Of a stretch of 64,000 nucleotides of DNA, positions 1 to 10,530 are shown piece by piece. The DNA is from Thiobacillus sp. 65-1059. GTDB taxonomy: Bacteria > Pseudomonadota > Gammaproteobacteria > Burkholderiales > Thiobacillaceae. A program made the translations under genes and the position numbers. Within the stretch, counting starts at the first letter, position 1; the number at the start of each line of letters is the position of its first letter. The stretch is taken from positions 46,431 through 110,430 of the forward strand of contig MKUE01000136.1 in the NCBI GenBank assembly GCA_001897675.1, read 5' to 3'. The notes under the pieces were generated by a model. The model was not told the DNA's origin, made no database searches, and worked only from the letters and a program-made list of their open reading frames with translations.

Positions 1-1
1 C

Positions 2-193
2 GGCTTTTCCCCCGAACACAAGGCGCAGGCCGGACGCGTGCAGTTCAGCAACAAGCCGGGGCGCGGCTGGGGCATGGGGCTGGCGCTCACCCACGCCACG
101 CTGGAACGGCTCGGCGGCGCGCTCATCCTCGCCGAGCGCGATGGCGGCGGCACCCGCGTGCGCATCACGCTACCCTGGGATCAAACGACATGA
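2..193 (+). CDS. Sensor histidine kinase, C-terminal fragment (RegB/PrrB-like), cut by window edge
   Basis: The last 63 residues of a histidine kinase are visible; the rest lies left of the window. The piece holds the end of the HATPase domain: a G-rich lid (GRGWGMGLAL) followed by the usual helix and a final strand reading GTRVRITLPW. The stop codon overlaps the ATG of the next gene by 4 bases (ATGA), so the two are translationally coupled. The partner is a RegA/PrrA/ActR-type regulator, so this is most likely the redox-sensing RegB kinase, a membrane protein that phosphorylates RegA. The sensing region is outside the window, so the identification rests on the partner. Confidence 0.8.
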   Translation, partial: GFSPEHKAQAGRVQFSNKPGRGWGMGLALTHATLERLGGALILAERDGGGTRVRITLPWDQTT

Positions 194-726
194 GCATGAA
201 ACTTCTGATCGTCGAGGACGATGCCGATTTTGCCGCCGCCCTGTCGCGCGCCATGGGCAAGCGCGGCTTCAACGTCGCCCTGGCGCACGACGCCATTGCC
301 GCCGAGGCCGCCGCGGAAGCGTTCGCCCCCAGCCATGCGATCGTCGATCTGAAACTGCCCGGCGACTCGGGGCTGAAAGTCGTTTCGCAGCTTGCCGCGC
401 GCACCCCCGCTCCCGCCATCGTCGTCCTCACCGGCTATGCCAGCATCGCCACCGCGGTCGCGGCGGTACGGCTGGGCGCCCGGCATTACCTGGCCAAGCC
501 GGCGGATGCCGACGAAATCCTCGCCGCGCTGCTGCGCGACCGGCCCGACGATGCGGCGCTGGAAGTCAGCCCCGAGCCGCTGTCGGTGGCCCGGCTGGAA
601 TGGGAGCACATCCAGAAAGTGCTGAACGAGCACGACGGCAATATCTCGGCCACCGCACGCGCCCTGAAAATGCACCGCCGCACCCTGCAGCGAAAACTCG
701 ACAAGCGGCCGCCCAGGGCCGACTGA
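190..726 (+). CDS. regA: RegA/PrrA/ActR-family response regulator
   Basis: A 178-residue DNA-binding response regulator. The receiver domain spans residues 4-115, with acidic pair E9/D10, phospho-acceptor D53 (AIVDLKLPG), T81 and K103. An unusually short proline-containing linker (about 125-132) leads to a Fis-type helix-turn-helix at about 135-172 (GNISATARALKMHRRTLQRKL). There is no AAA+ domain between them. This two-domain plan and the recognition helix are typical of RegA/PrrA/ActR, global redox regulators of respiration and carbon or nitrogen fixation. It overlaps the upstream kinase by 4 bases, so both come from one message. Confidence in family is high; the regulon cannot be read from here. 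Confidence 0.93.
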   Translation: MSMKLLIVEDDADFAAALSRAMGKRGFNVALAHDAIAAEAAAEAFAPSHAIVDLKLPGDSGLKVVSQLAARTPAPAIVVLTGYASIATAVAAVRLGARHYLAKPADADEILAALLRDRPDDAALEVSPEPLSVARLEWEHIQKVLNEHDGNISATARALKMHRRTLQRKLDKRPPRAD

Positions 727-795
727 AGCGCGCGCGGAACTTCGCGCCGCCGCGGCAGGTCTGCCACGACACTGTCGTGTTGACGATCTCCCGCC

Positions 796-1476
796 ATGAA
801 TGCAAAAAACCTGCTCGACCAATTGCTGAGTTCCGGCCAGTCCATGCTGTCGGAAACCCTGGGCAGCCGTGCCGATACGGGCGCGCCCGCCAGGCCCGGC
901 TACGCCAACTTCGGCACCGGCATGCTCGCCGGCGGCGTGCTGGGACTGCTGCTGGGCGACAAGCGGGTGCGCAAATTCGGCGGCAAGGCCCTGGCCTACG
1001 GCGGCGCCGCGGCGCTCGGCGCGCTGGCGTTTCGCGCCTACAGCGACTGGCAGCGGCAGAAATCCGCAGCCGGCGCGCCCGGCGCCGAACCCGCGCAATT
1101 CCTGCCGGCGCCGGCGGAAGACCACAGCCGTGCGGTGCTGAAAGCGCTGATCGCCGCCGCCAAGTCGGACGGCCATATCGACGCGCGCGAGCGCGGCCTG
1201 ATCGAAGACAAGCTTGCCGCGCTGGCCGACGACCCCGCGCTGCGCAGCTGGATCGACGCCGAAGTGGCGCGCCCGCTCGACCCGGCCGACGTGGCCGCCG
1301 CCGCCGGATCGATGGAAGTCGCGAGCGAGATGTATCTGGTGAGCGTGCTCGCGGTGGATGCCGAGAGCTTCATGGAGCGCGCCTACCTCGACGCACTGGC
1401 GACGCAGCTGACGCTGCCCGCCGAGCTCAAGGCGCAGCTGGAAACCGAGGCGAAGCGGGCGCTCGCCGCGGCCTGA
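796..1476 (+). CDS. DUF533 / TerB-like protein (YebE-like)
   Basis: A 226-residue protein. Residues 1-25 form an amphipathic start. Residues 34-75 are glycine/alanine-rich and hydrophobic (GTGMLAGGVLGLLLG), probably one membrane segment. Residues 110-225 form an all-helical acidic domain resembling TerB, with the motif IAAAKSDGHIDARERG that fits a metal-binding helix pair. This order matches the DUF533 family (YebE in E. coli), whose function is unknown. It starts 69 bases after regA with no strong ribosome-binding site and converges with uppP, separated by only 4 bases. Membership is clear; the role is not. Confidence 0.82.
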   Translation: MNAKNLLDQLLSSGQSMLSETLGSRADTGAPARPGYANFGTGMLAGGVLGLLLGDKRVRKFGGKALAYGGAAALGALAFRAYSDWQRQKSAAGAPGAEPAQFLPAPAEDHSRAVLKALIAAAKSDGHIDARERGLIEDKLAALADDPALRSWIDAEVARPLDPADVAAAAGSMEVASEMYLVSVLAVDAESFMERAYLDALATQLTLPAELKAQLETEAKRALAAA

Positions 1477-1480
1477 GTCC

Positions 1481-2311
1481 TCAGTGGCCGGCGCCCCAGT
1501 CGACCACCCCGAAATACGCGGTGGCCAGCACCACGCCGCCGAACGCGATGCGGTACCAGGCGAACAGGGTGTAGTCGTGGCGGCTGACGAACTTGATCAG
1601 CGTGCGCACGGCAATCAGGGCGCTGACGAAGGCCGCCGTCCCGCCGACCATGAACAGCGGGACGTCGTTCAGCTCGAACAGCTGCCAGTTCTTGTAAAGA
1701 TCGTAGGCCGTGGCCGCGAACATGGTCGGGATGGCGAGGAAGAACGAAAACTCCGCCGCCGCCTTGCGTGACAGCCCGAGAAACAGCCCGCCGATGATGG
1801 TCGCACCCGAACGCGAGGTGCCGGGGATCATCGCCAGCGCCTGCGCGAAGCCCACCGCCAGCGCGCGGCGCCAGTTGAGGTCGTCGACGGTCGGCGTGCT
1901 GACAACATGCCTGCGGCGCTCCGCCCACAGGATCAGCACCCCGCCGATCACCAGCGCCGACGCCACCACGATAGGGTTGAACAGATAGCCCTTGATCTCC
2001 TTGTAGAACAGGAAACCCAGCACCGCCGCCGGCAGGAAGCCCGCCATCAGGTTGATCGCCAGCCGCCGCGAGGCCGGCTCGGTGTGCAGCGTCGCCGCCA
2101 CGTGCGAGAGGCGCACGCGATACTCCCACACCACCGCGAAAATCGCCGCCAGCTGGATGGCGATCATGAACACCTTCGCCTTCTCGCCGTTGAAGCCGAG
2201 CAGCTGCCCCGCCAGAATCAGGTGCCCGGTGCTGGAGATCGGCAGGAATTCGGTGACGCCTTCGACCAGGCCGAGGATGAGGGCGTGCAGCAGCAGGACA
2301 GGGTCGATCAT
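1481..2311 (-). CDS. uppP: Undecaprenyl-diphosphatase
   Basis: A 276-residue integral membrane enzyme that dephosphorylates undecaprenyl pyrophosphate and so recycles the lipid carrier for peptidoglycan and O-antigen synthesis; overexpression gives bacitracin resistance (bacA). Both family signatures are visible: [17 protein letters not shown] near residues 14-30, with E17, E21 and H30, and [10 protein letters not shown] near residue 170, containing the catalytic Arg/Ser. Length and about eight hydrophobic segments are normal. It is preceded by the thiC terminator, so it is transcribed separately. Confidence 0.96.
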   Translation of the reverse strand: MIDPVLLLHALILGLVEGVTEFLPISSTGHLILAGQLLGFNGEKAKVFMIAIQLAAIFAVVWEYRVRLSHVAATLHTEPASRRLAINLMAGFLPAAVLGFLFYKEIKGYLFNPIVVASALVIGGVLILWAERRRHVVSTPTVDDLNWRRALAVGFAQALAMIPGTSRSGATIIGGLFLGLSRKAAAEFSFFLAIPTMFAATAYDLYKNWQLFELNDVPLFMVGGTAAFVSALIAVRTLIKFVSRHDYTLFAWYRIAFGGVVLATAYFGVVDWGAGH

Positions 2312-2328
2312 GGCGACGTTCCGGGCAT

Positions 2329-2355
2329 AAAAAAGGCGCGCCGACGGGGCACGCC
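2329..2355 (-). terminator. Rho-independent terminator after thiC
   Basis: Read on the minus strand, an 8-bp GC stem (GGCGTGCC / GGCGCGCC, one G·U pair, 5-base loop) is followed directly by a run of six T. It lies between the thiC stop and the uppP start. Confidence 0.85.
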
Positions 2356-2377
2356 TGCGGATTATACGCGGGGTGGA

Positions 2378-4470
<2,093 letters not shown>

Positions 4471-4478
<8 letters not shown>

Positions 4479-4556
4479 ACGGCGGTCTCAACCGCATCAG
4501 GTTCGAAGGGTATGTCTCACTCCATCCGGCGCAACATCCGGCTGGAGACCCCTGGC
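4471..4556 (-). promoter_or_regulatory. TPP riboswitch (THI element)
   Basis: Read on the minus strand the region contains the conserved THI-box elements in order: GGGGTCTCC, a hairpin, TGAGA, ATACCCTTCGAACCTGAT, then CCGTAGGGA. Closing helix P1 pairs GCC (4554-4556) with GGC (4471-4473). It binds thiamine pyrophosphate and lowers thiC expression. The closing GTAGGGAGGC also forms one arm of the first downstream palindrome, so aptamer closure and that hairpin should exclude each other. Confidence 0.95.
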
Positions 4557-4635
4557 AAGCGGCTCAAGGTAGCCGAAATGTGGAATAATTGCAAGGCAAT
4601 ACCCCATCTAACTTATTGATATTCAAGGGCACCGC

Positions 4636-5289
4636 ATGGACATGGAACAGGCGCGCTACAACATGGTGGAACAGCAGATCCGCCCCTGGGATGTGCTGGA
4701 TCAGGACGTGCTCGACCTTCTGTTCAAGGTGCGCCGCGAGGATTTCGTGCCGCAGGCGCACCGCGCCCTCGCCTTCGTCGACATGGAAATTCCGCTTGGC
4801 CACGGCCAGACGATGTGGACGCCCAAGCTGGAAGCGCGCGCCATCCAGGAACTGGCGATCCGCGCCACCGACCGCGTGCTGGAAATCGGCACCGGCAGCG
4901 GCTACCTCACCGCCCTGCTGGCGGCCGAAGCCGCCGCGGTGGTGTCGGTCGACATCGTGCCGGAATTCACCGCCGCCGCGGCGCAGAAGCTGCACGCGCA
5001 CGGCTTCGGCAATGTGACGCTGCACAGCGGCGACGCCGCCCGCGACTGGCCCGACGAAACCGGTTTCGACGTCATCGTGCTGACCGGCTCGACCCCGCTG
5101 CTGGCGGACGCCTTGCGCCGCCGCCTCCGCGTCGGCGGGCGGCTGTTCGCGATTGTCGGCGAGGCGCCCGTCATGCAAGCGCAGCTCGTCACCTGCACCG
5201 CGCCCGGCGCCACCCGCAGCGTGACCCTGTTCGAAACCAGCGTGGCGCCCCTGCTAAACGCGCCGCAGCCGGCAGCTTTCGTATTCTGA
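4636..5289 (+). CDS. pcm: Protein-L-isoaspartate O-methyltransferase family protein
   Basis: A 217-residue SAM-dependent methyltransferase. SAM-binding motif I is VLEIGTGSGY at 81-90, followed by VVSVDIVPEF. The N-terminal MVEQQIRPWDVLD and the GHGQTMWTP block (55-63) place it in the Pcm family, which repairs isoaspartyl residues in damaged proteins. The canonical GQTISQP loop reads GQTMWTP here, a common variant in the short betaproteobacterial paralogues upstream of tolC, so the substrate may not be isoaspartate. It is first of the pcm–rhodanese–tolC group; only 3 bases separate it from the next gene. Confidence 0.88.
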   Translation: MDMEQARYNMVEQQIRPWDVLDQDVLDLLFKVRREDFVPQAHRALAFVDMEIPLGHGQTMWTPKLEARAIQELAIRATDRVLEIGTGSGYLTALLAAEAAAVVSVDIVPEFTAAAAQKLHAHGFGNVTLHSGDAARDWPDETGFDVIVLTGSTPLLADALRRRLRVGGRLFAIVGEAPVMQAQLVTCTAPGATRSVTLFETSVAPLLNAPQPAAFVF

Positions 5290-5292
5290 GTC

Positions 5293-5610
5293 ATGCGCCA
5301 GTTGCGCCCTGCCGAACTTGCCGCCTACCTGCAGGCCGGACACACGCCGGTGCTGCTCGACGTGCGCGAGTCCTGGGAATGGAACCTGTGCCATCTACCC
5401 GGCGCCATCCTGATCCCGATGCATGAGCTGCCCGCGCGCCTGCAGGAACTGGACAAGGACGCCGAAACCGTGCTCATCTGCCATCACGGCGTGCGCAGCT
5501 TTCACGCCGCCCGCTATCTGGAAACGCTGGGCTTCGGCGACGTGGTCAACCTGTCGGGCGGCGTGGCCGCCTGGGCCGACGAGGTCGATTCGGCCATGCC
5601 GCGCTACTGA
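5293..5610 (+). CDS. Single-domain rhodanese-like sulfurtransferase
   Basis: A 105-residue cytoplasmic protein made of one rhodanese domain. Catalytic C63 sits in the loop ICHHGVRS. The conserved DVRE (residues 23-26) and GG(V)AAWADE near the C-terminus are present. Such proteins carry persulfide sulfur. It lies 3 bases after pcm and 27 bases before tolC, so it is probably co-transcribed with both. The physiological acceptor is unknown. Confidence 0.9.
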   Translation: MRQLRPAELAAYLQAGHTPVLLDVRESWEWNLCHLPGAILIPMHELPARLQELDKDAETVLICHHGVRSFHAARYLETLGFGDVVNLSGGVAAWADEVDSAMPRY

Positions 5611-5637
5611 CCCCCACTATCAAGAACTGGACCCGAC

Positions 5638-6951
5638 ATGCAACTCAAACCCCTGTTTCTTGCCCTGACGCTGGCACTGGCGCCCACCGCCCACGCAGCG
5701 AACCTGTCTGACGTCTTCCGCGACGCGCAGGCCTACGACGCCCAATACGCCGCCGCCCGCGCCGCCTGGCAGGCCGGCCAGGAAAAGGCCGAGCAGGGTC
5801 GCGCCGGCCTGCTGCCCAACGTCAACCTGGGCGGCAACCTGCGCTACAACAATGTGGATTCCAGCCTCCCCGGCGGCGACGCCGACTTCGCTTCCAACGG
5901 CCTGTCGGTCAACGCCGCGCAGCCGCTGTTCCGCCGGCAGAACCAGGTGCTGTACGAACAGTCCAAGGGGCAGGTGAAAATCGCCGGGATGCAGTTCCAG
6001 GTGGCCGAGCAGGATCTCATCCTGCGCGTCGCGCAGGCCTATTTCGACGTGCTGCAGTCGCAGGACAACATCGACTTCATCAATGCGCAAAAAGCCGCCA
6101 TCGCCGAACAGCTGGCCGCCGCCAAGCGCAACTTCGAGGTCGGCACCGCCACCATCACCGACACCCACGAAGCGCAGGCGCGCTACGACCTCGCGGTGGC
6201 GCAGCAAATCGCCGAACAGAACGGCCTCAACATCCGCCTGCGCACCCTGGAAAAGCTGGTCGGCAAGCCGGCCGGCGCGCTCGACGCGCTGATCGAGCCG
6301 GCGCAGTTGAAGGCCGAATCCGGCAACATCGACGACTGGGCCGCGCGCGCCGCCGACGGCAACCTGCAGGCCGAGATCCAGCGCATCGCCAAGGCCATCG
6401 CCGACCAGGAAGTCGAGCGCAACCGCGCCGGCCACTACCCCACGCTCGATGCGGTGGCCGGCTACACCGTCAACAACAAGCAGAATTTCGGCACCACGCA
6501 GGTGGATACCCGCATCGCCAGCATCGGGCTGGAACTCAATCTGCCGATCTATCAGGGCGGGCTGACCAGTTCGCGCGTGCGCGAAGCCGTCGCCAACCAG
6601 GAAAAGGCGCGCCAGGATCTGGAAAACGCCACCCGCGAGGCCGGCCTGCAGGCCCGCCAGGCCTGGCTCAACGTCAGCAGCGGCGTCGCCCGCGTGCAGG
6701 CGCTGGAACAGGCGCTCACCTCCAGCAAGGCGCAACTCGAATCCACCAAGCTCGGCCTGCAGGTCGGCGTGCGCACCAACCTCGACGTGCTCAACGCCGA
6801 GCAGCAGGTGCTGTCCGCGCGCCGCGACCTCGCCGGCGCGCGCTATGCCTACCTGCTGTCCGGACTGTCGCTCAAGGCCGCCGTCGGCAGCCTCGGCCCG
6901 GCCGATCTGGCCGAAATCGACCGCCACCTGAAACCCGCGGCGCCGCAATAA
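5638..6951 (+). CDS. tolC: TolC-family outer-membrane efflux channel
   Basis: A 437-residue outer-membrane protein with a signal peptide (cleavage likely after AHA at about 20). It has the duplicated long-helix architecture of TolC: two OEP repeats at about 25-220 and 230-425, with the conserved segment RQNQVLYEQSKGQVKIA and NVSSGVARVQALEQALTSSKAQL near the end. It forms the exit duct for tripartite exporters and type I secretion. No inner-membrane partner is adjacent; it follows pcm and rhodanese, a standard betaproteobacterial order, and converges with waaA. Confidence 0.94.
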   Translation: MQLKPLFLALTLALAPTAHAANLSDVFRDAQAYDAQYAAARAAWQAGQEKAEQGRAGLLPNVNLGGNLRYNNVDSSLPGGDADFASNGLSVNAAQPLFRRQNQVLYEQSKGQVKIAGMQFQVAEQDLILRVAQAYFDVLQSQDNIDFINAQKAAIAEQLAAAKRNFEVGTATITDTHEAQARYDLAVAQQIAEQNGLNIRLRTLEKLVGKPAGALDALIEPAQLKAESGNIDDWAARAADGNLQAEIQRIAKAIADQEVERNRAGHYPTLDAVAGYTVNNKQNFGTTQVDTRIASIGLELNLPIYQGGLTSSRVREAVANQEKARQDLENATREAGLQARQAWLNVSSGVARVQALEQALTSSKAQLESTKLGLQVGVRTNLDVLNAEQQVLSARRDLAGARYAYLLSGLSLKAAVGSLGPADLAEIDRHLKPAAPQ

Positions 6952-6991
6952 ACGCGCCGCTGCCCGGAGGCCCGCCCCGGGCCGCTTGCGG

Positions 6992-8272
6992 TCAGCGGGC
7001 CTTCAGCAGCGGCGCAACCAGCCCCGCCACCCGCGCCGCCGCGCCGCGATGGCGCGCGACGAACGCGAGGCCGGCCTCGCCCATGCGGGCGCGCGCCGCA
7101 TCATCGTCCAGCAGCTGCAGCGCGTTCTCCAGCAGGCCGGCGGCGTCGCCCACCCGCAGCGCCGCGCCCGCCTCGATCGCCAGCCGCGTCGCCTCCTCGA
7201 AGTTGAAGGTATGCGGCCCCACCAGCACCGGCCGCCCCGCGCTCGCCGCCTCGATCAGGTTCTGTCCGCCCAGCGGCGCGAGGCTGCCGCCGACGAAGGC
7301 GACGTCGCACGCGGCGTAATAGGCGAACAGCTCGCCCAGGCTGTCGCCCAGCAGCACCCGCGTGCCGGCGTGCAGTTGCGCCCCGTCCAGCTCACTGCGG
7401 CGCTGCCATGACAACCCGGCGGACTCGATCAGCTGCGCCACCGCGTCGAAACGCTGCGGATGGCGCGGCACCAGCACCAGCAGCACCGCGGCCGGCGCGG
7501 CTGCGGCGAACGCACGCAGCAGCGGCGCCTCCTCGCCTTCGCGCGTGCTCGCCGCCAGCAGCACCGGACGCTGTCCCCATTGCGCCTTCCAGGCCGCGCC
7601 GCGTTCGAGCAGCGCGGGCGGCGGCGCGATGTCGAACTTGAGATTGCCAGTGACGTGCACCGATGCGGCGCCCAGCTTGAGCAGGCGCGCGGCGTCGGCT
7701 TCGCTCTGCGCGGCGACGGCGGCGATGCGCGCGAGGCACGCCCGCGCCAGCGCCGGCAGCCGCGCGTAGCCGCGCGCCGAGCGCGCCGACAGCCGCGCGT
7801 TCGCCAGCACCATGGGAATCCCCTGGCGCGCCGCGGCATCGATCAGGTTGGGCCACAGCTCGGTCTCCATCAGGATGCCGGCACGCGGCTGGGCGCGGCG
7901 CAGGAAGCGCCGCACCAGCCAGGCGTAGTCGTAGGGCAGGTAGACGATGGTCGCGAAGCTGCCGTACAGCGCTTCGGCGGTGGCGCGCCCGGTCGGCGTC
8001 ATGCAGCTGAGCAGCAGCGGCGCGTCCGGGTGCGCGGCGCGCAGGGCGGCGACCAGCGGCTGCGCCGCGCGCATCTCGCCGACCGACACCGCATGAATCC
8101 ACAGCGCGCCGGCCGCCGGCGCGGGACCGCGCGCCAGCCGCTCGTTCCAGTGCTGCAGATAACCGCGCTCGCGGCGGCCGCGCCACAACAGACGCAGCGG
8201 AATCAGCGGCGCTGCCAGCAGCAGGGCCAGCCGGTAGAGCGTCCAGTCGAATAGCAGGCGCAGGGTGGGCAT
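6992..8272 (-). CDS. waaA: 3-deoxy-D-manno-octulosonic acid (Kdo) transferase
   Basis: A 426-residue GT30 glycosyltransferase that adds Kdo to lipid A at the cytoplasmic face of the inner membrane. The N-terminal hydrophobic anchor (residues 5-28) is followed by the RRERGYLQHWNERL block. Later come SVGEMRAAQPLV, LMETELWPNLI and, in the C-terminal nucleotide-binding half, VGGSLAPLGGQNLIEAASAGRPVLVGPH. Length is normal. It stands alone on the minus strand, 41 bases from the end of tolC and divergent from the epimerase gene. Confidence 0.96.
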   Translation of the reverse strand: MPTLRLLFDWTLYRLALLLAAPLIPLRLLWRGRRERGYLQHWNERLARGPAPAAGALWIHAVSVGEMRAAQPLVAALRAAHPDAPLLLSCMTPTGRATAEALYGSFATIVYLPYDYAWLVRRFLRRAQPRAGILMETELWPNLIDAAARQGIPMVLANARLSARSARGYARLPALARACLARIAAVAAQSEADAARLLKLGAASVHVTGNLKFDIAPPPALLERGAAWKAQWGQRPVLLAASTREGEEAPLLRAFAAAAPAAVLLVLVPRHPQRFDAVAQLIESAGLSWQRRSELDGAQLHAGTRVLLGDSLGELFAYYAACDVAFVGGSLAPLGGQNLIEAASAGRPVLVGPHTFNFEEATRLAIEAGAALRVGDAAGLLENALQLLDDDAARARMGEAGLAFVARHRGAAARVAGLVAPLLKAR

Positions 8273-8327
8273 CGCCGGATTGTAAAGGCGCCGATGCTAG
8301 AATCGATGCCACCCTGGAGGCCAAACA

Positions 8328-9338
8328 ATGAAAATCCTGCTCACCGGCGCCGCCGGATTCATCGGCATGCACGTCGCGCAGATCCTGTTGCAGCGCGGCG
8401 ACGAAGTGGTCGGCATCGACAGCCTCAACGACTACTACGACCCAGCGCTGAAGCTGGCGCGGCTGGAGCAGCTCAAGCCCTGGCCCAACTTCCGCTTCCT
8501 CAAGGACGACATCTCCGACCGCATGACGATGGAGGACCTGTTCGAGAAGGGCCACTTCGACGCCGTCATCAACCTCGCCGCGCAGGCCGGCGTGCGCTAC
8601 TCGCTGAAGAATCCGCACGCCTACGTGCAGTCCAACATCGTCGGCTTCGCCAACCTGCTCGAAGGCTGCCGCCACCACGGCGTCAAGCACTTCGTCTACG
8701 CCAGCTCGTCCAGCGTCTACGGCGCCAACACCAAGATCCCCTTCTCCACCCACGACCCGGTCAACCACCCGGTCAGCCTGTACGCCGCCAGCAAGAAGGC
8801 CAACGAGCTGATGGCGCACACCTACTCGCACCTCTACGGCCTGCCCACCACCGGCCTGCGCTACTTCACCGTGTATGGCCCGTGGGGCCGCCCCGACATG
8901 TCGCCGTGGCTGTTCACCTCCGCCATCCTGGAAAACCGCACCATCGACGTCTTCAACCACGGCGACATGATGCGCGACTTCACCTACATCGACGACATCG
9001 CCGACGGCACCGTCAAAGTCCTCGACCGCATCCCGCAGGGCAACCCCGAGTTCGACCACAAGAATCCCGACCCGGCATCGAGCCACGCCCCCTACCGCGT
9101 CTACAACATCGGCAACCACACCCCGGTACAGCTGATGGACTTCATCGGCACGATTGAGAAGGCCTTGGGACAGGAGGCGAAGAAGAACTTCCTGCCGATG
9201 CAGGACGGCGACGTGCAGGCGACCTACGCGGACGTCGACGACCTCATCCGCGACACCGGCTTCAAGCCGGCGACGACGCTGGAATACGGGATCGGGAAGT
9301 GGGTGGAGTGGTATCGGGGGTATAAAAAACAGGGGTAA
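8328..9338 (+). CDS. NAD-dependent UDP-glucuronate 4-epimerase-like protein
   Basis: A 336-residue extended short-chain dehydrogenase. NAD-binding TGAAGFIG occupies residues 6-13. The catalytic set is a serine in ASSSSVYG (126-132) with Y152 and K156 (YAASK). The segment GIDSLNDYYDPALKLARL is characteristic of UDP-glucuronate epimerases (CapI/LpsL type) rather than GalE. The product, UDP-galacturonate, would feed surface polysaccharide, in keeping with waaA beside it. The start has a GGAGG ribosome-binding site. Exact substrate is inferred from family resemblance. Confidence 0.9.
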   Translation: MKILLTGAAGFIGMHVAQILLQRGDEVVGIDSLNDYYDPALKLARLEQLKPWPNFRFLKDDISDRMTMEDLFEKGHFDAVINLAAQAGVRYSLKNPHAYVQSNIVGFANLLEGCRHHGVKHFVYASSSSVYGANTKIPFSTHDPVNHPVSLYAASKKANELMAHTYSHLYGLPTTGLRYFTVYGPWGRPDMSPWLFTSAILENRTIDVFNHGDMMRDFTYIDDIADGTVKVLDRIPQGNPEFDHKNPDPASSHAPYRVYNIGNHTPVQLMDFIGTIEKALGQEAKKNFLPMQDGDVQATYADVDDLIRDTGFKPATTLEYGIGKWVEWYRGYKKQG

Positions 9339-9374
9339 GCCGGGCATCGCCACGATATGGAACTTGCTATTTCG

Positions 9375-9391
9375 GTGTGTATAATACACAC
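9375..9391 (+). promoter_or_regulatory. Perfect 17-bp palindrome over the hicA -10 box (probable HicB operator)
   Basis: GTGTGTAT-A-ATACACAC is a perfect inverted repeat with 8-bp arms. It contains TATAAT at 9380-9385 and ends at the base before the hicA ATG. A bound repressor would block RNA polymerase. HicB here has a ribbon-helix-helix domain, a fold that binds such short palindromes as dimers. Initiation 6-7 bases after the -10 would fall on the start codon itself. Confidence 0.7.
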
Positions 9392-9580
9392 ATGAACAGC
9401 GCCGAGCTTATCAAGCAGCTGGAGAAATCCGGCTGGGTTCTAAGGGGTGTCAAAGGCTCGCACCATATTTACACCCATCCAGAACACGCTGGCCATATCA
9501 GCATTCCCCACCCGAAAAAGGACTTGGGCGTGGGGCTTGTCCACAAGCTGCTTAAACAAGCGGGCTTGAAGACTGGTTAA
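9392..9580 (+). CDS. hicA: HicA-family mRNA interferase toxin
   Basis: A 62-residue toxin with a double-stranded-RNA-binding-like fold. The catalytic histidine is H24 in KGSHHIYTHP, and IPHPKKDLGVGLVHKLLKQAGL is the standard HicA C-terminal half. It cleaves mRNA when free of HicB. The ATG at 9392 was chosen because it gives the usual MNSAELIKQLEKSGW start; a GTG at 9377 would add five residues but lies inside the promoter palindrome. No Shine-Dalgarno sequence precedes the ATG. hicB follows after 18 bases. Confidence 0.93.
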   Translation: MNSAELIKQLEKSGWVLRGVKGSHHIYTHPEHAGHISIPHPKKDLGVGLVHKLLKQAGLKTG

Positions 9581-9598
9581 AAAGACTGGAGCTTACCC

Positions 9599-9988
9599 AT
9601 GAGATACCCCATCGCAATTGAACCCGGAGACGCCAAACACGCTTACGGCGTGATCGTTCCCGATCTCCCCGGCTGTTTTTCCGCTGGCGATACCTTGGAC
9701 GAAGCCATCGACAACGCCAGGGAAGCGATCGAGCTGTGGCTGGAAACCGTCATCGACGATGGCGGTGCTGTCCCCACGCCCGGCCAGATTGACCAGCACC
9801 AGGCCAACCCGGAATTCAAAGACCATATCTGGGCAGTGGTCGCGATCGACTTGGCGTCCCTGTCAGACAAAGCTGAACGCGTCAACATCACCTTGCCCGC
9901 CAGAGTATTGCGGCGCATCGATGCTGCCGCCAGGTCGGCGGGCGAGTCTCGTTCCGGGTATATCGCGCGTCGGGCGCTGTCTGCTTGA
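9599..9988 (+). CDS. hicB: HicB-family antitoxin
   Basis: A 129-residue antitoxin. Residues 1-60 form the partial RNase-H-like HicB fold (YGVIVPDLPGCFSAGDTLDEAI), which binds HicA. Residues about 92-128 (RVNITLPARVLRRIDAAARSAGES) form a ribbon-helix-helix DNA-binding domain. It should repress the operon through the palindrome at 9375-9391. It lies 18 bases downstream of hicA in the usual toxin-first order. Confidence 0.93.
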   Translation: MRYPIAIEPGDAKHAYGVIVPDLPGCFSAGDTLDEAIDNAREAIELWLETVIDDGGAVPTPGQIDQHQANPEFKDHIWAVVAIDLASLSDKAERVNITLPARVLRRIDAAARSAGESRSGYIARRALSA

Positions 9989-10074
9989 TTGACATCCGTA
10001 CCCTTGAAGTTCAGAGGAAATGAGCCCCGCCCCTTCAGCTTTCATGGGTGTGAAGGGCTGTCGTGTGTCCAGGC

Positions 10075-10530
10075 TCAGGCTTTGACTGCGTAGGCCTCCT
10101 TGGCGTGCCGCGCCGCTTCGAGCTCGGCCGGATCGTAGGCCTTGCCGGACCACAGCATCTCGTAGGCGATCTCTTCGTTGCCGTTTTCGCACAACTCGAG
10201 CGCTCTCCGGAACAGGGGCTGAAAGGTCTCCGATTTGTGCGAGCGCTCGTGGAGCTCGAAGGTCGTCCAGAACGTCACGATCAGCGCTTCGCGGCCTTTC
10301 ATCGGGCTTTCGACCGCCTGCCCGATGGTCGAGCCTTCATTCGACACCTGCCCGGAATTCAGCGCGACAAAGCCGCCGACAAAACCCGTATCGGAGTGAT
10401 AGGTTTTGACGTTTTCACACAAAAAAGCCACGCGCTCCTGCAGGTCGTCGACGCTATATTCGGGTTTGAGCACGACGCGATTCACGGTCACGATGCCGTC
10501 GGGGGGGAAGTTCGAGATCAAGCCACTCAT
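10075..10530 (-). CDS. Small protein, possibly antibiotic-biosynthesis-monooxygenase-like
   Basis: A 151-residue soluble protein without signal peptide. The middle (residues 15-105) alternates strands and helices and includes ALIVTFWTTFELHERSHKSETFQPLF. This resembles the dimeric ferredoxin-like barrel of ABM-domain proteins, but no catalytic residue can be assigned. It has a clear ribosome-binding site (AGGAG). Upstream lies an AT-rich region with a perfect -35 (TTGACA on the minus strand, 10661-10666) and two inverted repeats that look like repressor sites. It does not overlap any neighbour. Function is unknown. Confidence 0.6.
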   Translation of the reverse strand: MSGLISNFPPDGIVTVNRVVLKPEYSVDDLQERVAFLCENVKTYHSDTGFVGGFVALNSGQVSNEGSTIGQAVESPMKGREALIVTFWTTFELHERSHKSETFQPLFRRALELCENGNEEIAYEMLWSGKAYDPAELEAARHAKEAYAVKA

